Shown one piece after another: positions 5,090 to 10,830 of a DNA stretch of 10,830 bases. A program made the translations under genes and the position numbers. Under the pieces are notes generated by a model, which worked only from the letters and a program-made list of their open reading frames with translations, did not search any database and was not told the origin of the DNA. Origin of the DNA: Acholeplasmatales bacterium (GTDB taxonomy: Bacteria; Bacillota_I; Bacilli_A; Acholeplasmatales; Anaeroplasmataceae); assembly GCA_024681175.1 (NCBI GenBank), contig JAILBI010000041.1:1-10830 (forward strand). The letters are read 5' to 3'. How positions within the stretch are numbered: the first letter of the stretch is position 1; every line of letters starts with the position of its first letter.

Positions 5090-6766
5090 ATGAAAGGTTT
5101 TGAAAAATACCAAAGAGGCTACTTTATGCCACCTGTTGAATGTAACGACTGGGTTAAAAAAGAATACATTGACAAAGCTCCAATTTGGTGCAGTGTTGAT
5201 TTAAGAGATGGAAATCAAGCATTAATTAAGCCAATGTCATTAGATCAAAAGGTTGAATTTTTTAAACTGTTAGTAAAAATCGGTTTTAAAGAAATTGAGG
5301 TAGGCTTCCCTGCAGCATCTGAAACTGAATATGAATTCTTAAGAACATTAATCGATGGCGATTTAATTCCTAATGATGTAACAATTCAGGTATTAACTCA
5401 AGCTCGTCCACATATTATTAAGAAAACATTTGAAGCAATAAAGGGTGCTCCAAGAGCTATCATTCATTTATATAATTCTACTTCTTTAGCACAACGTGAG
5501 GAAGTATTTAAAAAATCTAAGGAAGAAATTAAAAAGCTTGCAACTGATGGTGCACAAATGCTTGTAGATCTTGCAAAAGAAACTGAAGGTAATTTCTTAT
5601 TTGAATATTCTCCAGAATCATTTACAGGAACTGAAATGGATTATGCACTTGATGTATGTAATGCAGTAGTTGATGTATTTAAGCCAACTAAGGATCAAAA
5701 ATTAATTATTAATCTTCCTGCAACAGTTGAAATGTCATTACCACATGTATATGCTTCACAGGTTGAATATATTTCTAAATATATCCATAATCGTGAAAAT
5801 GTAGTAATTTCTCTTCACCCTCATAATGATAGAGGCACAGGTGTAGCTGATGCAGAGCTTGGATTACTTGCAGGTGCTGATAGAATTGAAGGAACATTAT
5901 TCGGAAATGGTGAAAGAACTGGAAATGTAGATGTAGTTACTCTTGCATTAAATATGTTCACTCATGGTGTAGATCCTATTCTTGATTTCCATGATATGCC
6001 AAATATCATTAAATTATATGAATCAGTAACTGAAATGAAGGTTTATGATCGTGAACCATATTCAGGAAAATTCGTATTTGCAGCATTCTCTGGCTCTCAC
6101 CAGGATGCTATCGCAAAAGGTATGAAATATCATAAAGCTCAAAAAATGACAAGATGGATGGTTCCATATCTTCCACTTGATCCAAAGGATATATCAAGAG
6201 AATATAGTGCTGATGTAATTCGTATTAATTCTCAATCAGGTAAAGGTGGTATTTGCTACATCCTTGAAACTAATTTTGGTTTAGAAATCCCATCAAAGAT
6301 GAGAGAAACCGTAGGTTATACTGTTAAGGATGTATCTGATAAGGAGCATACAGAATTAACTCCTTCTGATGTTAATTCAATCTTCTTAGATAAATTTGTT
6401 AATTTAAAAACTCCTCTTCAATTAAATGAATATCATTTCATTAGAGAAGGTGAAGTATTTAAAGTAATGCTATCTTCTATTTATGAAGGTAAAATAAATA
6501 ATTCTCTTGCTGAAGGCAATGGTAGACTTGATGCAGTATCTAATGCATTAAAGGAATGCTATAATTTAAAATATATTTTAACAAATTATTCTGAGCATTC
6601 ACTTGATTCAACATCAAAAAGTGAAGCTGCAGCATATGTATCAGTTAAGGTTGATGATAAAGAATATTGGGGCGTTGGTATCCATGATGATATTATCGCA
6701 GCTTCAATATATGCATTAATTTCAGCAATTAATAATTCAATATTAAAAGATACAAAGGATGAATAA
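5090..6766 (+). CDS. leuA: 2-isopropylmalate synthase, type 2 (LeuA2)
   Basis: Condenses 2-oxoisovalerate with acetyl-CoA to 2-isopropylmalate, the first committed step of leucine synthesis, in the cytoplasm. The 558 residues match the type-2 family (as in Mycobacterium tuberculosis LeuA) in length and layout. The N-terminal TIM barrel has LRDGNQA (38-44) with the active-site Arg39 and metal ligand Asp40, SLHPHNDRGTG (241-251) with metal ligands His243 and His245, and GNGERTGN (272-279). A linker subdomain contains SGSHQDAIAKG (334-344). The C-terminal LeuA dimer/regulatory domain (about 425-550) includes the GNGRLDAVSNAL stretch and normally binds leucine for feedback inhibition. The ATG follows a strong AAGGAGG. 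The gene stands alone: neighbours on both sides point away from or against it, and no leuB, leuC, leuD or ilv gene is in the window. Citramalate or homocitrate synthase is a less likely reading. Confidence 0.95.
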   Translation: MKGFEKYQRGYFMPPVECNDWVKKEYIDKAPIWCSVDLRDGNQALIKPMSLDQKVEFFKLLVKIGFKEIEVGFPAASETEYEFLRTLIDGDLIPNDVTIQVLTQARPHIIKKTFEAIKGAPRAIIHLYNSTSLAQREEVFKKSKEEIKKLATDGAQMLVDLAKETEGNFLFEYSPESFTGTEMDYALDVCNAVVDVFKPTKDQKLIINLPATVEMSLPHVYASQVEYISKYIHNRENVVISLHPHNDRGTGVADAELGLLAGADRIEGTLFGNGERTGNVDVVTLALNMFTHGVDPILDFHDMPNIIKLYESVTEMKVYDREPYSGKFVFAAFSGSHQDAIAKGMKYHKAQKMTRWMVPYLPLDPKDISREYSADVIRINSQSGKGGICYILETNFGLEIPSKMRETVGYTVKDVSDKEHTELTPSDVNSIFLDKFVNLKTPLQLNEYHFIREGEVFKVMLSSIYEGKINNSLAEGNGRLDAVSNALKECYNLKYILTNYSEHSLDSTSKSEAAAYVSVKVDDKEYWGVGIHDDIIAASIYALISAINNSILKDTKDE

Positions 6767-6769
6767 AAT

Positions 6770-6803
6770 AAAAGATGGTTCGATTGAACCATCTTTTCTT
6801 CTT
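6770..6803. terminator. Bidirectional terminator shared by leuA and the ZIP operon
   Basis: A perfect 12-bp stem (AAAAGATGGTTC at 6770-6781 with GAACCATCTTTT at 6786-6797) has a 4-nt GATT loop. It begins 4 nt after the leuA stop, and its right arm ends 6 nt before the end of the ZIP coding region. T-rich tracts follow on both strands (TTTTCTTCTTCT on plus, TTTTATTTTATT on minus). It serves both convergent genes. Confidence 0.9.
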
Positions 6804-7595
6804 CTATCCTAATGCTATATCAAGTGACATCATTATTACAAATCCTATAGCTAAACCAATTGTACCTAAATTAGAATGATTACCTTCATTATATTCAGGT
6901 ATTAATTCTTCTGATACTACATACATCATTGCACCTGCGGCAAATGATAATGTATAAGGTAATATAGCTTTTGTAAATGAAGTTAATAATATTGCAATAA
7001 TTGATGCAATCGGCTCAACAAGCCCAGATAATACACCAAGTATAAATGCCTTTAATTTAGAAACGCCTGTTTCCTTTAAAGGCATTGATATTATTGCTCC
7101 TTCAGGGAAGTTTTGTATTGCAATACCTATCGCAAGTGTTAATGCGGCTCCTTCATTAATATTTCCTGTTATTGCTCCTGCAAGAACAACTCCTACAGCT
7201 AAGCCTTCAGGAATATTATGTAATGTTACCGCAAATAACATTTTAGTTGTTTTACTTATTTTTTTATGTGGACCTTCTTCACTATTATCAAGATGCATAT
7301 GAGGAATTATAATATCCATTAAAAATAAGAATAAAATACCTACTAAAAATCCAATTGATGGAGCTAACCACTTAAATACATCATTCTTATCAAAAGATTC
7401 AATTGCGGGGTCTAATAATGACCAAATAGATGCCGCAATCATAACTCCTGATGCAAAGCCTAATAATAATTTTAATAATTTTTCATTTAATTCTTTTTTT
7501 AATAAGAATACCATTGAAGATCCTAATGCAGTACCTATAAATGGTATTAATAATGCTAATATTAATTTCCATGAAATTATAAATTCTAAAAACAT
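6804..7595 (-). CDS. ZIP-family divalent metal ion transporter (ZupT/GufA-like)
   Basis: An inner-membrane carrier for uptake of divalent metals such as zinc, manganese or iron. From the ATG at 7595 it has 263 residues and about eight membrane helices. The family metal-site motifs are present: HNIPEG (126-131) in TM4 with His126, Asn127 and Glu130, and NFPEG (162-166) in TM5 with Asn162 and Glu165. Glu194 in TM6 (GLVEP) and Glu229/Glu230 in TM7 also fit. A short polar loop with four histidines (PHMHLDNSEEGPHKK, about 98-112) corresponds to the variable metal-rich loop between TM3 and TM4. The longer open frame begins at a TTG (7607) lying next to and inside the Shine-Dalgarno GGAGG (7605-7601). 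The ATG 5 nt after GGAGG is therefore the start. It is the last gene after the ABC pair, 18 nt from the permease stop. The metal cannot be assigned. Confidence 0.9.
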   Translation of the reverse strand: MFLEFIISWKLILALLIPFIGTALGSSMVFLLKKELNEKLLKLLLGFASGVMIAASIWSLLDPAIESFDKNDVFKWLAPSIGFLVGILFLFLMDIIIPHMHLDNSEEGPHKKISKTTKMLFAVTLHNIPEGLAVGVVLAGAITGNINEGAALTLAIGIAIQNFPEGAIISMPLKETGVSKLKAFILGVLSGLVEPIASIIAILLTSFTKAILPYTLSFAAGAMMYVVSEELIPEYNEGNHSNLGTIGLAIGFVIMMSLDIALG

Positions 7596-7600
7596 AAGGA

Positions 7601-7605
7601 CCTCC
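7601..7605 (-). promoter_or_regulatory. Start-deciding ribosome binding site of the ZIP gene
   Basis: GGAGG read on the minus strand lies 5 nt before the ATG at 7595. The alternative TTG start at 7607 overlaps this site and has no ribosome binding site of its own, which settles the start on the ATG. Confidence 0.85.
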
Positions 7606-7613
7606 AATCTTTA

Positions 7614-10028
7614 TTATTCATTACCTTTTAATGCTTCTACCATTGAAATCTTTTTAGTTTTTCTAATTACTAATAATGCAACAAGCATTGAAACAATAAA
7701 TGTAATTACTACAGAGCCAATATAAGTTAACCAACCAGTATAAATACTCATTTCATATTCTGCACCAAGTAAATTCATTACCTGAGATAATATTAAATAT
7801 GATAATGGTAATGATATAACAATACCAATTATTGTTAACCATATATTTTGCATAATCATTATCTTACCTAATGATTTATTTTTAAATCCTACAACCTTTA
7901 ATGTTGCAAATTCCCTTTGTCTTTCAATAAATGACATGATACCAAGGTTATATAATACTACAAGACCTATAATTACTGCTGCAATTACAATCATCCAAAT
8001 CATTTCATTTAATACTTCCATCATGCCATTCATTGATTCAAATGTTTGTGCATATGTTTGAACTGATTGAATAATTGCTTCATATTGATCTAATTTAGCT
8101 AATTCATTATATTTATCTGTATATAAATTTTGAATTTTATATTCAATTAAATTACCCTTATCACTTCTTAATGAATTAATGAATTTAGCTGAAGCTGTAA
8201 TACCTTCAGATAAGAATGTTCTATTTACACCAATGACTTTTACTTCATATATATCATTTGTACCATAAGGAGAAAATTTAATTGTATCTCCTTTTTTATA
8301 ACCATCATTATACATACGGTAACAAATATATACACCTTCCTTATCTTCATCTAAATCCATTCTATTAGAATTATCATCTAAAAGATGCATATGATTATAT
8401 GTAGTATTTAGGATTGTTAATGTATAATCATTACCTTTAATATCAATTGATGTTACTGCTTGATAATCTGCTTCATAATATGAAGCCATATCAATTACAT
8501 CTTCATTTGTAGCCTTTGAGTTATTTATTATTATTTGTTCTTTATAATCATAAACCTCTGAAAATGAATCTAATAAGCCATTAATTGTATCTTTCATACC
8601 AAAGCCTACAAATAATAATAATGTTGCTGAAAAGATACCAAATAATGTCATAAAGCTTCTTACCTTATGACGGAATATATCTCTTATATTCCATCTTGAT
8701 GTAAAGCTTAATTTATTAAATAATTTAAATCTTTCAATTAATAAAGGTTTATCATGCTTAGGTGCCTTTGGCTTTAATAATGAGGCTGCACTACCTACTA
8801 ATGATAATCTTATAAATATGTATGATATAAGTGTTATTATTAAAATAATACCAATTAATACAAACCATACAAATATAGGACAGTGTAGTGACCAGCTTAC
8901 AGGATCTATATATGTACCCATTGAGCCATTAGGATTCATAATAAACCAGCCTAAGAAATATCCTATACCAATACCTAGTATTGCACCTATTAATCCTATA
9001 GATAGGCCAATAGATGAATATACTAAGCATATTTTCCTATTTTTAAAGCCTAGCGCTTTAAATGTACCTATTTGTATTCTTTCAGTTCTTATTATTCTAT
9101 CTAATGTAGTAAATAATGATAATACCATGATAACTAAAAATAATACTGCAATAATTGTTGCACATAATTTACCTTCAGTTACTTCTCCCATTGATTCACT
9201 ATAGCCTACATCATCAGCTTTTGCTTGAACTAATAATGTTATACCTAATTTATCTTCTATTATATTAGTTAATTTTTCTTTAGATGCATCACTTAATAAA
9301 TCAATTTGAGTAAAATAATTATCGACACCAAAATAATTAAGCTTTGTCTTTATTTCATCATCATAAAACAATTTCATTGTTTCAGGTGTAACATATACAA
9401 AGCCATACATATTATATCTTGGCATTATTTGACCTGATTCAAAATCTGCAGTAATGTAGAAATTTGCAGATCTAACACCACCTAATATTTCAAGCTCATT
9501 TGTTATACCATTATAATTAATTGATATTTTATCACCAATATTAAGCTTATTTTCTTCTAAGAAATGTTCATTTACCCAACAGCCTGATAAATTATCATCC
9601 CAATTACCATCATTATCCTCATCTGGTGAAATACCTTTTATAATACTTAAGGTATTAATTTCATATGAAGACATTGTATTTAATGATAATGATTTATTTT
9701 TCTTTGATATATCCTTATCATTAAATTTAATTACATTACAATTATCCTGGAAATGACCTACAGCCTTTTGTACCTCTTCTATATTATCTACTATTTCAAC
9801 CTGATAATTAGTTAAGATAGTTTCTGGTCTTGAAAAATCAACATCAGTACTATATACCTTATAATCAGGGAATTTATTTTCTTCAAATTGCTCATTTGTT
9901 AAAACATCTATTGAATACCATTCAATTGTAAATCCTACAAATACACCACAAGCAATGGCCATCATGATAATCATAGATATCATTTGAACCTTATATGAAG
10001 TGAATAATTTTAAAAACTTTTTAAACAT
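7614..10028 (-). CDS. FtsX/MacB-type ABC transporter permease with two large extracellular domains
   Basis: The membrane partner of the ATPase just upstream. From the ATG at 10028 it has 804 residues. Predicted layout: TM1 about 16-35, extracellular domain 1 about 36-285, TM2 288-309, TM3 337-362, TM4 384-407, TM5 459-477, extracellular domain 2 about 478-672, TM6 675-697, TM7 727-748, TM8 768-789. The two FtsX domains carry paired coupling-helix motifs, IRTERIQIGTFKALGFKN (313-330) and IERQREFATLKVVGFKN (701-717). This is type VII ABC (MacB/FtsX/LolCE) architecture in duplicated form. Such systems export peptides or drugs or transmit force across the membrane; the substrate here is unknown. 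Domain 1 carries an acidic DEDNDG loop (136-141) resembling a calcium loop. The chosen ATG follows GTGGAGTGG and lies 1 nt after the ATPase stop. A longer frame starting at TTG (10049) or ATG (10046) has no ribosome binding site and would overlap the ATPase gene. Confidence 0.9.
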   Translation of the reverse strand: MFKKFLKLFTSYKVQMISMIIMMAIACGVFVGFTIEWYSIDVLTNEQFEENKFPDYKVYSTDVDFSRPETILTNYQVEIVDNIEEVQKAVGHFQDNCNVIKFNDKDISKKNKSLSLNTMSSYEINTLSIIKGISPDEDNDGNWDDNLSGCWVNEHFLEENKLNIGDKISINYNGITNELEILGGVRSANFYITADFESGQIMPRYNMYGFVYVTPETMKLFYDDEIKTKLNYFGVDNYFTQIDLLSDASKEKLTNIIEDKLGITLLVQAKADDVGYSESMGEVTEGKLCATIIAVLFLVIMVLSLFTTLDRIIRTERIQIGTFKALGFKNRKICLVYSSIGLSIGLIGAILGIGIGYFLGWFIMNPNGSMGTYIDPVSWSLHCPIFVWFVLIGIILIITLISYIFIRLSLVGSAASLLKPKAPKHDKPLLIERFKLFNKLSFTSRWNIRDIFRHKVRSFMTLFGIFSATLLLFVGFGMKDTINGLLDSFSEVYDYKEQIIINNSKATNEDVIDMASYYEADYQAVTSIDIKGNDYTLTILNTTYNHMHLLDDNSNRMDLDEDKEGVYICYRMYNDGYKKGDTIKFSPYGTNDIYEVKVIGVNRTFLSEGITASAKFINSLRSDKGNLIEYKIQNLYTDKYNELAKLDQYEAIIQSVQTYAQTFESMNGMMEVLNEMIWMIVIAAVIIGLVVLYNLGIMSFIERQREFATLKVVGFKNKSLGKIMIMQNIWLTIIGIVISLPLSYLILSQVMNLLGAEYEMSIYTGWLTYIGSVVITFIVSMLVALLVIRKTKKISMVEALKGNE

Positions 10029-10029
10029 A

Positions 10030-10767
10030 TTACCACTCCACTTCATCAACAGTTAATGGATTTGCTTGTTCTTCTATAGATGCAATTTGACCATTTTTAA
10101 CCTTCATAACCACGTCAGCCATTTTAGCTATATTTTGGTTATGTGTAACAATAATAATTGTCTTATTATGATTTCTTGCAAGCTTTAAGAATAATTCTAA
10201 TACCTTTTGTCCTGTCTTAGAATCAAGGGCTCCTGTAGGCTCATCTGCAAGTAATATCTCAGGATTTTTACAAATCGCTCTTGCGATAGATACACGCTGC
10301 TGCTCACCACCTGATAGCTTAGATGGGAATTTCTTCGCATGATCTTTTAATCCTACCTCATCTAATATTTCAAGTGGATCTAAGCTATCCTTAGATATTT
10401 CTTTAACTAATGCTACATTTTCATAAACTGTTAATGTTGGAACTAAATTATAAAACTGGAATACAAATCCAACCTTTGTTGAACGATATTCAGCAAGCTC
10501 ATTATCATTTAAATATGATATATCCTTTCCATCTACAATTATTGTTCCATATGTTGGATTATCAAGTCCACCTAGCATATTTAATAATGTAGATTTACCG
10601 GCACCTGATGGACCTAATATAACAATAAATTTAGATGGATATAAATCAAATGAAATATCATTTAATGCATAAGTTTCTGATTCTCCAACCTTATATACCT
10701 TTGATACATTTTTAAATGTAATAATAGGCTTATTTGATTTTTCTTCTATAATCTTCTTTTCTTCCAT
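10030..10767 (-). CDS. ABC transporter ATP-binding protein, MacB/LolD type
   Basis: The cytoplasmic ATPase that drives the downstream permease. The 245 residues contain one ABC domain: Walker [10 protein letters not shown] (52-60), Q-loop Gln104 (FQFYNL), signature LSGGEQQR (151-158), Walker B with DEPTGALD (175-182) and H-loop His209. The [14 protein letters not shown] and DEPTGALD forms are typical of the MacB/LolD/FtsE family, which pairs with FtsX-like permeases. It is slightly longer than usual because of a charged N-terminal extension of about 13 residues and an acidic tail after 228. The ATG (10767) has AGGAG (10779-10775) 7 nt upstream. The stop is 1 nt from the permease start, so the two are translationally coupled. 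It is the first gene of this operon visible in the window; a regulator could lie further upstream, outside it. Confidence 0.95.
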   Translation of the reverse strand: MEEKKIIEEKSNKPIITFKNVSKVYKVGESETYALNDISFDLYPSKFIVILGPSGAGKSTLLNMLGGLDNPTYGTIIVDGKDISYLNDNELAEYRSTKVGFVFQFYNLVPTLTVYENVALVKEISKDSLDPLEILDEVGLKDHAKKFPSKLSGGEQQRVSIARAICKNPEILLADEPTGALDSKTGQKVLELFLKLARNHNKTIIIVTHNQNIAKMADVVMKVKNGQIASIEEQANPLTVDEVEW

Positions 10768-10781
10768 ATATTTTCTCCTAA

Positions 10782-10810
10782 ATTATCTCTCTTTAATTAG
10801 TTTTAACTAA
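10782..10810 (-). promoter_or_regulatory. Palindrome and weak promoter-like signal before the ABC operon
   Basis: TTAGTT-TT-AACTAA (10797-10810) is a perfect inverted repeat with 6-bp arms and a 2-bp centre, the size and shape of a TetR- or MarR-type operator. On the minus strand GATAAT (10787-10782) lies 17 nt after the TTAGTT arm. That would place transcription start within the Shine-Dalgarno, so the promoter reading is weak. The true promoter may be beyond the window edge. Confidence 0.3.
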
Positions 10811-10830
10811 CCTATTTATTAAAAATAAAT

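Noticed and set aside
6586..6792. 68-codon minus-strand frame over the 3' end of leuA
   Set aside because: It starts inside the shared terminator and is antisense to the conserved LeuA C-terminal domain.
8818..9204. 128-codon plus-strand frame inside the permease gene
   Set aside because: Antisense to membrane-helix codons of the permease, which explains its Ile/Pro-rich composition; no ribosome binding site.
10029..10049. Overlapping upstream start (TTG 10049 / ATG 10046) for the permease
   Set aside because: No ribosome binding site precedes it, while the ATG at 10028 has GGAGTGG and a 1-nt gap to the ATPase stop.
10410..10592. 60-codon plus-strand frame inside the ATPase gene
   Set aside because: Antisense shadow of the ABC domain between the Walker A and signature regions.
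1..10830. Alternative genetic code (TGA as Trp)
   Set aside because: All long genes are intact under the standard code and end in TAA or TAG without needing readthrough; Trp is written TGG.

Overview
The window is strongly AT-rich DNA with tightly packed genes, AGGAGG-type ribosome binding sites, TTGACA/TATAAT-like promoters and TAA or TAG stops. TGG encodes every Trp and no gene needs TGA recoding. Together with the protein types (type-2 LeuA, CHR-family transporter, YbiT-like ABC-F, FtsX-type permease) this suggests a low-GC Bacillota, probably an anaerobic or host-associated Clostridia or Erysipelotrichia relative. The species cannot be told from the sequence.

Layout. (1) Positions 1-104, minus strand: the first 34 codons of an AlbA_2/Schlafen-related putative nucleic-acid-binding protein, cut by the window edge. 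(2) Positions 105-407: about 300 bases without a convincing gene but rich in structure. It holds two candidate minus-strand promoters, a cluster of TGCAACG direct and inverted repeats overlapping the proximal -35, and an imperfectly duplicated promoter-like segment. (3) Positions 408-4970, minus strand: a three-gene operon, chrA (fused two-half CHR transporter), then an ABC-F ATPase, then an rlmD-type 23S rRNA uracil methyltransferase. The gaps are 9 nt, each stop codon merges with the next Shine-Dalgarno, and the operon ends in a hairpin terminator that overlaps the rlmD stop. (4) Positions 4907-5089: a divergent promoter region. (5) Positions 5032-6766, plus strand: leuA, a lone type-2 2-isopropylmalate synthase with a near-consensus promoter and a short leader. 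(6) Positions 6770-6803: a bidirectional terminator shared by the convergent leuA and ZIP genes. (7) Positions 6804-10767, minus strand: an operon of a MacB/LolD-type ABC ATPase, its FtsX-like permease and a ZIP-family divalent metal transporter.

Most of the window is ordinary core and transport genes. The two translation-related genes (ABC-F and rRNA methyltransferase) share an operon with the CHR transporter. The ABC pair forms one exporter or mechanotransmission-type complex, and ZIP may merely share its transcript. The best candidate for something undescribed is the repeat-dense control region in front of the AlbA_2 gene. The most unusual protein is the CHR transporter, which has extra membrane segments and a charged linker between its halves. 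Two CDS starts should be moved inward from upstream TTG codons to ATG codons with proper ribosome binding sites (ZIP at 7595, permease at 10028).
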